Positions 10,627-20,636 of a DNA stretch of 64,000 bases are shown here, piece by piece. Within the stretch, counting starts at the first letter, position 1; every line of letters begins with the position of its first letter. The DNA lies in contig NKYR01000027.1 of NCBI GenBank assembly GCA_003184365.1, forward strand, positions 1 to 64,000, read 5' to 3'. The stretch comes from Evernia prunastri (taxonomy: Eukaryota > Ascomycota > Lecanoromycetes > Lecanorales > Parmeliaceae). The notes beneath the pieces are model-generated. The model worked only from the letters and a program-made list of their open reading frames with translations, had not been told where the DNA came from and did no database searches. Made by a program: the position numbers and the translations under genes.

Positions 10627-11748
10627 CTAGGAACTCTCATCGTGATTCTTGCTTTCGAACATCCACCAACCCGTCTCTGCACTCACGGTGTCCAACTCCA
10701 CCAGCCCCCCATCCAGCTCGTCCCCACTGCTGGTGCAATTGATGCCGACAGATCCAGCAACCATAGTGGAGTCAAAGACATCACCATTGTCATCGACCTT
10801 TACTGGAACCGATGAGTAGCCCGGCGGCACATCATGAGAATCAATTCTATGATATGCCACGCCGTCCAATTCCAGTGAATCCGAACCTCCCGGATTTTCG
10901 TATAGTGACTGTCCATCCGCCCTCCAGAAACAGAAGGCAGTGATCCAGCCAGAGTAGTATAAAGTTCCGCTTCCAATACGATGGTAATGCGCGATGCGCT
11001 GCCAAAAGCTGATGATGTCATTGGAAGTAGGTTCTTCAAACGATCTGACAAAGTGCGATATTACAGGGCGAAGGAGCTTGCAGAATTGACTCGGCTCTGC
11101 ACCGAAGGTTTCAAGCTTGTCCAGGCGATTATATATCAGCTCCCAGTCCTCTTTCTGACCCAGCAAAGTGACGCTTGGCAGGCCACAAAGTATAATCAAC
11201 CCGAAGCTGAAATATTTCTGAGTTACTCCCATCAAGAGGATGGAAACGACGACATTGTCATGCTTTGTGGTGGTGGAGAAAGCTGGCAAAACCCACTCTC
11301 TTAGTCCTGGATCCAAGACGTTCTCATCGATCAAATTACTCATTTTCTGAGCAAACACACCAAAATCGACAGTGTAGCGGTCCCCTCCTTCGAACTTTAC
11401 CTCCAATTCTTTCTTGCCTTCGTGTGCTACAAACATCCCACGTAGCTCCTCAGCGTGACAGTTGATGTAGAAGCTGAGCTGCGATATTATCGCAAACCAG
11501 ACATCCTTGGGTCTGATCTGAAAATGGTGATGATGGCTGTAGGCAAGTATGGCGCCACGTACAAAGCCGTTGGCAGAAGGTCGTACAGCGGCGTTGAGGT
11601 TCGAGTCGAAGGACGACTGCAGGAGTTCCACGCATTTTGCACTTTCCTTTCCGCACGCACGACTCAACAAGTCTCGTGGATCTTCGGCTTGTTGCTCCCG
11701 ACGGAGTACATTGGCCCCGTGAGTGGCCGCCTTGATTGTTATCGGCAT
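10627..11748 (-). CDS. DUF4419 domain protein
   Basis: A single-exon 373-aa ORF with ATG at 11748. It shows the DUF4419 layout: MPITIKAATH start, GFVRGAILAYSHHHH, RPKDVWFAIISQLSFYIN, an EELR..FVAHEGKKEL block, YTVDFG, DPGLREWVLPAFSTTT, VSILLMG..QKYFSF, CGLPSVTLLGQKEDW and SGWITAFCFW. Length fits the family. Its function is unknown; the family is widespread in fungi and is often multicopy. It lies just inside the border of the RIP block and is divergent from the HET gene, sharing a 343-bp intergenic region. No premature stop is seen. Confidence 0.85.
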   Translation of the reverse strand: MPITIKAATHGANVLRREQQAEDPRDLLSRACGKESAKCVELLQSSFDSNLNAAVRPSANGFVRGAILAYSHHHHFQIRPKDVWFAIISQLSFYINCHAEELRGMFVAHEGKKELEVKFEGGDRYTVDFGVFAQKMSNLIDENVLDPGLREWVLPAFSTTTKHDNVVVSILLMGVTQKYFSFGLIILCGLPSVTLLGQKEDWELIYNRLDKLETFGAEPSQFCKLLRPVISHFVRSFEEPTSNDIISFWQRIAHYHRIGSGTLYYSGWITAFCFWRADGQSLYENPGGSDSLELDGVAYHRIDSHDVPPGYSSVPVKVDDNGDVFDSTMVAGSVGINCTSSGDELDGGLVELDTVSAETGWWMFESKNHDESS

Positions 11749-12091
11749 TAGAATCTGTACTGCCTCGATCCAAGGGAAATTTCTTATATGGTGAGTGTTC
11801 TACAAAGACAGGAGAAAGTACCAAGAACTCCGACGTTCGTCTTCCAGCCCATAATGCTACGTATTCTCCTAGGCAGTGTTGCTGCCTAACGGTTCGCAAA
11901 AACTACCTTGTTCAGCTTATCCGTCTGACCGCATAAGCGAGTCTCAAAGGATCTAATTGATGCCACGGGCTAGACCTACTTTCATGACCCAATCAAAAAG
12001 TTGACTATGGCTTCGAGCGTTGCTATGGCTCTTCAGTAAACGCTGACAGCCTATACTCAGATTGGACATCTTGATCTGGAGCGTCCTTAGT
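11749..12091. promoter_or_regulatory. Divergent intergenic region DUF4419 / HET
   Basis: 343 bp between two outward-facing start codons, so it must hold both promoters. No clear TATA box or recognised operator is seen. Confidence 0.4.
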
Positions 12092-14081
12092 ATGGAACCT
12101 GCGCCGACTCCACTCAAAAGAATGCATTACGCTCAACTCGATCAACACGTACAGGAGATCAGGCTGATGATTCTGGACCATGGAAAGGCGAGTGCAGACA
12201 TCAAGTGTCGCTTGATACATACAACGTTGGGCAGACATCCTGCGTACAAGGCGCTATCATATTCTTGGGATGATGTCAAAGTCCTGTGTCCTATCGATGT
12301 TGACGGCTGCTTCTTCGGTATAGGCCCGAACTTGAAAGCAGCTCTTCAGAGTATTCGGCATCCTAACGAACCGACTTATCTTTGGGTGGATGCCATCTGC
12401 ATCAACCAGAAGGACATTGCAGAGCGTAATTACCAGGTTACCATAATGCATGAAATCTATCAGTGGGCTGACCAAGTGATCGTCTGGCTAGGCAAAAGAT
12501 CGTTCGACAGCGATTATGCTATGGACGTGCTCGAAGATGAAAACATCGGAAAATGGATGGACCTGTTCCCGCCAACCGAAAAGGACTCTACTGTCGTGAC
12601 ATACACAGCCATAGCTATGGCTACCTTGAAAGCCTTGGGCCATTTCTTCTCACGCTCGTGGTGGAGCCGCGTTTGGGTTATGCAGGAAGTGGTATGGGCA
12701 CCGGATGTGATTGTGATGTGCGGCTCACGGGAGATGTCCTGGGTACCTTTAATCAGGAGTTCAGTCCTTATACGACAAGCGATAGCAGGAAATTCTAGCA
12801 ACGTGACCTTAGCTACAATGGCAGCACTAGGGGGTTGTTCTTCCGTCCTCGACATGACAGACGTTATGTTGTAGAAATAAAAGAATCAACGCTTCCTCAT
12901 TCAGCCTCCTACAATTATTGGCCAGGGTACGCACTCGTAAATCAACTGATCCTAGAGACAAGATCTTTGGTATACTGAACCTCCTGCCGTTGAAAGAATG
13001 GCCGTGCAGACCAGACTACTCTAAAGAAGTCGTACAAGTCTTTGCAGAGGTCGCGAAGGGCATCATACAAAAATCTCGAACTCTGACCCTGCTAGCCACT
13101 TGCGAACATCCTTGGCTACCAATAGGGCACGAGGACCACTTCAGAAAGAAGTTCAAGTTCCCAAAGTTGCCTGGCTTGCCGTCCTGGACGCCAAATTGGG
13201 CGGCACCAAGACCGTCCGTACCTCTACATGGCGGTTGTGACTCCATCTTGTTCCCAATCCCAACAACCGAGGAATTGCCTTTACGTTCTACCGTGTTTGG
13301 AGAAAGCGCCGTTGAGTTAGAGTTTTCGCATGGTATAACCACTCTGAGCGTCAGAGGATTTCCTTTTGACGTTGTCACAATCTCGGACGGCACCTTCCTA
13401 ATCAACCAGGTTGATGCCTGCCGGCCGGAACTGTATAAGAGATTGGAGAATGTGGCATTCCGTACGAAGCCGGGGAACGACCTCTACTTTGGGCGCATGT
13501 CCAGACTGGAGGCGTACTGCCGCGCTCTGGTTCTAGACCACCCTCAGAGTGGCAGCTCGTTCGATTCGGTTGCCATGATGCAATATCTTCAATGGAGCAA
13601 CGGGTCACAGGATCAACTGCCGGACTTCCTGAGTGCTCGTACTGTAACAGACGCGTGCATGAACAGGTTCTTCTTCAGCTCTTGGAGAGGATATATGGGT
13701 TTTGGACCCCAAGGAACGGTGGCAGGGGATCTCCTTTGCATCATTTATGGGTGCCACGTGCCACTCGTCCTTCGGAAAAGACCGGCGTACTATCTAGCGC
13801 GTGGTGGCTCGTGTGTTGAACATGAGGACTTTCGGACCTGCTTGCTGTCCGGATGTTCCAACGAGATAAAGTCGTGGGAGGAGGTTAAAGAACATTTTAT
13901 TGTGATCGGCGAAACCTGTAAGTCTCCTTGATTCTCTTCGTTCTCGGGGGTGCTTGACACGCTGGGGTATGGAACTCTGCTCAACTAAGCTGTTCCAAAA
14001 GATGTACAGGGGGTCATGAACGGAGAATTGATGCCAGAAAGTGGTCTCCACGCCTCTACTCAGACCTTCGTTCTACGTTAG
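12092..14081 (+). CDS. HET-domain (heterokaryon incompatibility) protein, frame uncertain
   Basis: First segment (ATG 12092 to about 12850) holds the HET domain: YKALSYSWDD, LWVDAICINQKDIAERNYQV, IYQWADQVIVWLG and SRVWVMQEV. The second segment, open by 12,870 and running to 13917 in another frame, has the conserved TDPRDKIFGILNLL and the C-terminal region. A clear intron (13918-14001, GTAAGT..AG) joins to the last exon, restoring TYVQGVMNGELM, the usual HET C-terminal motif, stop TAG 14079-14081. The join between the two large segments (12,850-12,900) is unresolved: GTTATG..CAG would give a 40-odd-base intron but the wrong phase, so a frameshift is possible. HET proteins trigger cell death on non-self fusion. 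Either a functional gene with an odd intron or a young pseudogene. Confidence 0.75.
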
Positions 14082-14629
14082 TCCGCCGGCTATCCTAGGT
14101 GACGCATCAACGGTCCGTTGCTTCCAAAAACATGATATGAACAGTCTAGCAAAAGGAGACATCCTTCCACTGCCGATCGCCTATCAATATCCTCTAGCTC
14201 TTCTCGGATCGTCAACTAGCACGACCACTGGGTTAATTACATCATCTTGAAATCACTCCTCTCTGATTCACTAGCCGTACGAATGGTTCAGTGCTTGTTT
14301 ATCTCTCGTCCCTGTCACGACTCAGTTGCTCTATCCCGGTCCGGGCTCTTTTGGAATCAGATTACCCGTACGGTGGGCCCACTTAAGGATACGATGTCTC
14401 AACCAGTCAAAGTGTCTTGACAAAGAAATGCCGTTCGGGAATTATCCATAATATCAATGAGGCCAGTTGCGGTCCACCTTACTACTTGAGTGCATGTTCA
14501 AACGCGCACTTTAATACGACTTGGCGAGATAGCAGGAGCGATTCACGTTGCATTCGAATAAGCGGCATTCGTTGCGTTTGCTCTTAATTATACATTAGCT
14601 AGTGGAAAGCCTTAGGAGTAATCAAAAGG
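14082..14629. other. Intergenic, no gene seen
   Basis: Normal-composition DNA; only short chance ORFs on either strand. Confidence 0.5.
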
Positions 14630-15783
14630 TCATGCATGAGCTCAAAGAAGCGCTCGAAAGCCTCATCGGGGTCTTGTAGGCTCTTCACGAGATATTCGAA
14701 CACCCTGATGCTAACTCGACAGGACTCGAGCTCCCTCTATTTCGCGACCATAAGGCTTACAGAGATCTTCAAGCTTAGAACAGTCGAACACGTTTGCTCA
14801 GCAACCATGCAAGCTGGTCTAACGACAGCTTGTGACGAGCCCAAATCACAACTTCAAGGAACTCACAAAGCAATCCATCGGAGGCATACTCTTTCTGATT
14901 TCGTTGGTATCGCATGCAAAGTCTTCGTGCAAGCTTTGCAGCACGAAAGATGAATCTACGATTGATCCAAAAGCATTTAGGGGAAGGTAATGCCCCTGCA
15001 TTGGGAATATTGGCCGTGACCGGCCATGGTGTGATTTACATGGTCGACTCGTATACATGCTTTTGATCTCGTAAGGGGGCAAGAGAGCAGACAAGGTCAA
15101 CGGGGTGAGAGATGTAAAAATGGAGGTCAAGCAGTTCAAGAATAGAATCGAACAATTGGGGTCCCAGCATCACGATCAGATCCCGGCCAATGTGCTCTAG
15201 GATAAATAAGTTCAAAGTATGATGTTCATCGCCTTCAACGCTGCGACGAAAATTGGCGAGAGATTATTGCGAGGATTATTAGAAAATCGAAAAACAAAGC
15301 GAGAAGCTGAGAGGAACGGAGAGACAGCCGACCGAGGACTGGGAGGTCACGAAGATTGTCGGCAAGAGAATGGTAGGAAAGGCCCGTAAGTGCAGGGTGT
15401 GTTGGAAGGACACATGGCTGCCCAAGAGCCAAGTCTGGGTATTTCCAGCGGCTGCTGAGGGGTTCCAAGCAGGAGATCGGGCACACCGAGGATTTAAGCT
15501 GCGAAGCGACACGTACAGAGAAGGTAAGCATACGAGTTTGGCCGCCGTATCGATGTATTGTGGTGTGCCGAGTTGGAATCACGAATCGACCGCGGAACCT
15601 GTACCATGCTCTTGCCCGTATGCGCCTCATGGCGTACTTATCGGACGTGTTCTGGATCATCATTCGACAAGTCTTTATACGCATGCCACTATGGAGCGAA
15701 TGGGAGACAGAGGTTTTCGAGAGATGCGGGCTTATGCAAGCTCTGGGGTGGATCAGCGAGGGTGCGGTGTTGAAGAAATAATC
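14630..15783 (+). pseudogene. Decayed gene with chromodomain-like segment
   Basis: One frame from about 14630 reads as protein-like sequence broken by TAG/TGA codons (ELKEALESLIGVL, then ELPLFRDHKAYRDLQ, then SLRASFAARKMNLRLIQKH). Near 15290-15440 another frame reads TEDWEVTKIVGKRMVGKA followed by CRVCWKDTWLP, the shape of a chromodomain (E-W-E-V..I...R......Y.V.WK.....). A third stretch ends in LARMRLMAYLSDVFW...PLWSEWETEVFERCG with stop near 15781. Loss of frame and stops at Trp-like positions suggest a RIP-mutated gene or a chromovirus integrase remnant. The identification rests on motif shape only. Confidence 0.4.
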
Positions 15784-16012
15784 CATTCCATCAGAATTCG
15801 AGATCCTATCCAGTCACCATCGACAAATATAAGGTGGCCGGACGACCATCCTGCAGAGAAGCATCTCTTCAATCCAGGAAATCGTCATCGCATGCTGAAA
15901 AAGCTGGACGATATTGACTTCGACACGAACATAGATATACCCTCGGCAAGATCCTTTAGTCACACAGAGACAAGTCACTCCGGGGGACCAGAAGCAAGAT
16001 CTCTAACCCCCC

Positions 16013-16252
16013 TAAGCCACGCACACGAGTGTCAGAAATACCTGCACATGCCAAGGAATGCTCACACTCTATCGAGTTGAACAACTCTCTCAAATGTCCT
16101 CTGAACAATTATTATTTGCGGCAAAAGGTTGTTTATCCCGATATTCTATTTACGTTATGACGCAAAAACATTTTGTCAAAATTTCTCGTCGACAAGTTGT
16201 GGTAGATTTGCAGATTTTGTGAGTGTGCAGGTATTTCTGGCACCCGTGTGCC
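16013..16252. repeat. Inverted repeat pair, possible MITE
   Basis: Left arm 16013-16050 and right arm 16214-16252 share CAGAAATACCTGCACA and flanking CACACG..GTG in inverted orientation (about 30 bp, imperfect), separated by about 165 bp. A TA dinucleotide lies next to each outer edge, compatible with a Tc1/mariner-type MITE, though the extreme ends do not match perfectly. Confidence 0.5.
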
Positions 16253-16379
16253 ACGGTACAAGAGGGACGATGTGCGAATATTGCCTCTCTGGCAAATACT
16301 CTTTCATATCCTTTAGGGATATGAATCGGAAAACTTAGAGGCGGCTGGGCTATGAAAATGTAAAAGATGTACTTTTTAG

Positions 16380-16675
16380 GGGTATTATTCTTAAAAGACT
16401 CTTTGAAAGATACTCTTCGGTGTGGGTTCTTCGGGGGGTGTTCTTCAGTTAGCTTAATAAGACACAAGAATAAAATAAGAAAAGAGAGAGTTACACGAGA
16501 GGTTACATATAAGTACGAACAAGTGTTTCCCCCCCTTCAGAGTACCCCCGGAAGAAAACCCCCTCGAAGGACCCCCCCCTCCCATCCCCTTGCTCTTTCT
16601 CTTCGAAGGACACCCCCCGAAGAACTCAAATCGAAAGGAATCTTTCAAAGAGTCTTTCAGAAAAATAATACTATC
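16380..16675. repeat. Long imperfect inverted repeat (foldback element)
   Basis: Arms 16380-16445 and 16607-16675 are inverted copies: AAAGACTCTTTGAAAGA and TTCTTCGGGGGGTGT recur as reverse complements, with GTATTATT at both outer ends. The 160-bp loop is C-rich and has CCCCC runs. RNA from either strand could fold into a long hairpin. No coding capacity is credible although mirror-image ORFs exist on both strands. Confidence 0.65.
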
Positions 16676-17963
16676 ATTAATTATTCTTTTTATCGAATTA
16701 ATACGGGGGGAAAAATAAACAATCATGAATTCTTTATCAAATCATATGTCAGCAGTAAGTCTTACCGATTTACACTCTTTGTCTTGGTGAAGGAGTATGA
16801 GAATGTAATTTGGGGTATGTGTTGGTAAGGACGTAACCTTTCGGGGTCTGACCCGGTAATTTGCCCATTGCTTCTCCGATGATATTCAAACCACACAAAC
16901 ACAGGGGTCGACATTGAAAGTCCTGCAGCAGCACTAGCAGCAGCTCTGACCCTGACTTCGAAAGTCAACCCGGTTGCGAAGTACAGTGGTCATACAAAAC
17001 TCCTGCACATGCATGCACTAACAGCACCTCAGACCCTGGATGGAAGGTAGTGCAGGAACCGAAGACCGTAGAATAACTTTTTTGGAAGCACATAAACTGA
17101 ACCTAGCGGCACCTATAGGGGCACGTGCCGTCAACTTCTCAGGTATCAGCACAGTCGACGTCGAAAGTCATCATCTGTCGAGTCTAAACCAGTCGTAGAT
17201 AAAATCAGTAGCGAATTGTTATGCAGTTCTAACAAATTATCTGGGTTGTCTTCACATAGAATCTAATGTGATCAAGGGCGTACTCTACTTCATTTGATAA
17301 TGATTTAGGATTTAGATCAAATGTTTCTGAAAATGTCACGGCCATAGCCCGAAAAGAAAAACAGCTCGTCACTAAAATTTCCTAAATAAACCTTTTAATC
17401 TTTATGATGTTGCATTCATTGATGGAAGGAGTCGAACTTTTCTGGTCTATTGCCCGCTCACGCTATGGCCGGTTGAATTCCTGGAGGATGATGACTTTTT
17501 GACGCCGGCTATGCAGGTATATATACAATTTCGAAGCAGCACTAAGCGAGCACACCCCCCAGACAACGCTTCGGTTGGGGGCATTATCCAACAACCAAAC
17601 CCATTTCCTTGGGTGCAAGACTTTTGGTGCAGGACTCCCGTAGAGTAAGGCTATGAGAGACTTGATGATTTCTCAGAATTCAGTCACCAGAGTAGAGGTA
17701 GTCAAAGGTCAGGATTAGAATCTGGTTAGCGCTGCTGCTAGCCTTGTCTAGTGCCCGTGGCCGCCTTTTGCAATTTTTGGGGCAGGTCGATACGAGTTAC
17801 CCATATTGTGAGCTCGCTGAAATGCCACCGTCAACGGAACAATATTTACCCGAAGTCTGGTTCATTCAAGATCCAGACCAAACTCAGTCTCTCCAACCAC
17901 AAACACCACCCACCAAGCACCAAACAATGCCCCTCCAATCCCAATAATATCTCAAGAGGAAAA
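16676..17963. other. Intergenic upstream of mL43
   Basis: 1.3 kb without a recognisable gene, RNA or repeat; its right end must include the mL43 promoter and leader. Confidence 0.5.
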
Positions 17964-18690
17964 ATGCCCGTCAGAGGCCTGCGCACTACATCCACCGCCC
18001 AAGTACGTTCAAGCCAGCCCGTCTGTCTGTCTGTCTGTCTGTCAATTTAGAAAAAAGAAATGAGCTAAGATACATAAATGATTTACCCACCGACTGACTG
18101 ATTCTGGTTTCCCCCCTCTAGAATGGCGTCGGGGCATTCATCCTGCAGTGCAAACGGCTCGACTTCCACTACTGCGACACATGGGGCAGCTCGCAGGGCA
18201 TGAAGTACGTCTTATCTCGTCTGTCTCGTTCATTCCGTTTCGTTTCGTTTGTCCGTCTCTACTGTTACCAGCACCAGTACCACCACCACCACCACTCCTC
18301 CTACAACCCCCCCCATCTTCCCCCATCTTTTCCCCCCTCCTTCCTCCTCCCCCCCCCCACCTTTCTAACATCGGGGGAAACAGCACATTCCTCCGCTCCC
18401 CCCTCCTCGCCGCCTTCGCGCGCGCCCACCCGCAAATCGCCATCCACGTCTCGCCCCGCCCCAACGCGCACCCGATCGTGCGGGGCGCCTACATCAACGG
18501 CCGCGAGAAGGTCGTCTGCGTGCGGAATCTGGAGAAGGAGCAGATACTGCAGAAGGTGGAGCTGCTGCGGGACGCGAGCGGGGAGAAGGTGAGGAGGGTC
18601 AGGGGGGGCAGGGTGGTGGGGAGTTTGAATGAGGGGGTGAGGGGGGTGTGGGATCCGTTTCATGGTGGTGGAGGGGGGGTCGGGATTTAG
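17964..18690 (+). CDS. MRPL51: Mitochondrial large-subunit ribosomal protein mL43 (MRPL51 family)
   Basis: Three exons: 17964-18002, 18122-18204 and 18384-18690, giving 142 aa. Introns start GTACGT in both cases and end TAG and CAG; intron 2 has a CTAAC branch site. The protein begins MPVRGLRTTSTAQNGVGAFI, then LQCKRLDFHYCD..GSS.GMN, HPQIAIHVSPRPNAHP, YINGREKVVCVRNLEKEQI and RDASGEK, the L51/S25/CI-B8 fold core of mL43. It acts in the mitoribosome large subunit. The last 25 residues are Gly-rich. Intron 1 has a (GTCT)n run at 18021-18043. It converges with the triosephosphate isomerase gene. Confidence 0.9.
18021..18043. repeat. (GTCT)n microsatellite
   Basis: About six TCTG units within intron 1 of the mL43 gene. 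Confidence 0.9.
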
Positions 18691-18928
18691 TGGAGTGGGT
18701 TGGGGGGAGGGGGGTGGTGGATTGATATTGAATTGAATACGATTGGATTGAGCTGAGGGGTTGTATTATACGTGGTGGAGAAAGCGAGGGCATGGATTTG
18801 GCGTTGTGAGGTTTGTGCCATCCAAGCCGTGTGTGAAAATATTTCTATGGATCAAGGTCGCCACAGCCCTTGTGTCCTGCTATGTACCCATATCCTCTGG
18901 TCCGCATTCATAACCTCCACCGAGCGAT

Positions 18929-19987
18929 TCATTGTTTGGCATTGATGATATCGACAACTATCAACCCTCTGTCAGCAAACATCCAGGAAGCAAAGATCCA
19001 AGGCAAGAAAGACAACTCACAAGCCGGTTTCAGACTCGCCCCTCCCACAAGGAACCCATCGATATCTTCCTCCTTCGCCAGCTCCTTGCAATTCTTCTCG
19101 CTCACGCTACCGCCGTAGATGATCCGCGTGCCCCCGGCCGCCTCCTTCGAAACGCTATCGGCGAGCCATGTCCGGATCGCGGCGTGGACTTCCTGCGCCT
19201 GCTGCGTCGTGGCGACTTTGCCCGTGCCGATGGCCCACACGGGCTCGTACGCGATGACGATTTTGGTCCAATCCGTGATCTTCTCCGCAACGGCTTTGAG
19301 CTGGGCGGTCACGACCTCGATGGTCTTGTTGCTTTCTCGTTGCTTTTTTGTCCATTGTCAGCTGGAGAGTTGTTCCCAATACACACTCCAGGCCTGCTCA
19401 CCTCGAGTGTTTCTCCACAGCATAGTATGACCCCCAACCCTCCAGCCAATGCTGCCTTCGCCTTACTTGCAATGAACTACATCCAACCAAGCAGCTGTCA
19501 GCACGATTCGTTCTCCCATTCCAATCCATGTTGCGCTCCAGCTATCTATCGCTTGCGTCCATCTCCCTCTCGTGCCTTTCTAGCCCGCCGAGATAGGTCC
19601 TCTTACATCGTCCTTCTCCCCGAGAATCACCCTCCGCTCACTGTGTCCGCACAACGCCCACCCAATCTTGCTGTCGCTCAGCTGCTCCGCGCTGATCTCC
19701 CCCGTAAAGGCCCCGTTGGGCTTGTCGAAGACGTTCTGGCTGCACACTTCGATTTCGTTCTTGAGGTGTTCGCGGACGAGGAGGAGGAAGAGGCCCGGCG
19801 GGGCGATGACGACTTCGGTTTTGGGGTCGAGTGGGGCGGAGTTGATGTGGTGCACTATGTCTGTGATGGACTTGATCGTGCCATTCCTGAGCGAGCGCGG
19901 TCAATGGCACGTTATGGCTGGTAATGCTACGGCTCTCGGGGAAACGAACATCTTGAAGTTGCCGCCGACGAAGAATTGGCGTGCCAT
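18929..19987 (-). CDS. TPI1: Triosephosphate isomerase
   Basis: Five exons on the minus strand (19950-19987, 19607-19886, 19402-19476, 19021-19342, 18929-18957) give 247 aa, the normal family length. It interconverts dihydroxyacetone phosphate and glyceraldehyde-3-phosphate in glycolysis. Visible landmarks: GGNFKMNG with the catalytic Lys, CGHSERR with the electrophilic His, AYEPVWAIGTGKVAT with the catalytic Glu, IIYGGSV and GFLVGGASLKPA..VDIINAK for phosphate binding and C-terminus. Introns are 63, 130, 59 and 63 bp. The first donor is GTTCGT, weaker than usual, but it is the only one that restores KMNG. It converges with mL43. Confidence 0.95.
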
Positions 19988-20636
19988 GGTTGCGGTTGGG
20001 AGCTCGTTCGGTTGTTTCGGGTACTTGTGATTTGATTGCAATAAGTAAGAGATGCTATGGGAGAGGTCTGTGGAGGTCAAAGTTGTATTTTCCGGTCTCA
20101 AATTTGTTTTGATCGGGGACTTCTTTTGCTGGTGGGGCAAACTCCGAAGTTCGGGTGGGGGCACTTGGCCGAGGTTCTTGACAGCTCTCCTTTACTTTTG
20201 CTTCATTTTTCACAGAACATACCTCTTTGTGCAATCAACACACAATTATTACTGCCAAGTTCTACTATGTAGTCAAGACGAGTTAAGGCACTTGGTCATC
20301 ACGATGGAAAGGTAGGTTGAAGAATTAAATGCATTAATCCGCCGCATGGACGAGCTCTCAAACTACAGGAAGAGCAGAATGTCATATCGACCATTTCGCA
20401 GAAACATATTACCTCCGGAACCAAGATATCCAGGCCTCCTCTTTCGTTTTGGTTCTCGACTTCCTAGAGAGCCTTCGGAAGGCAGAGCAGCGTTGCAAAG
20501 ACTGAAGTCAAGTCCTGTTGGTATCATAACATCATTATTGAAAGGAAAGGCAAAGGACCAGAGATCCCCACATCAGCCACAGACTCCAAACCCAGATCCG
20601 AGGTACCTCTTGTTCTTTCGATGATAAGAGACAACA
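19988..20636. other. Intergenic, TPI1 upstream region
   Basis: Contains the TPI1 promoter. Pyrimidine-rich stretches are present but no certain element; no gene seen. Confidence 0.45.

Noticed and set aside
15235..15786. 183-codon minus-strand ORF
   Set aside because: Antisense to the more protein-like plus-strand segments; no motif.
16367..16828. 153-codon ORF and its mirror on the other strand
   Set aside because: Both are products of the inverted repeat symmetry, without coding character.
17401..17480. tRNA-like GTTCGA motif on the minus strand
   Set aside because: No paired T arm or acceptor stem could be built around it.
18932..19924. 330-codon ORF opposite triosephosphate isomerase
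   Set aside because: Antisense shadow of TPI1 exons and introns.
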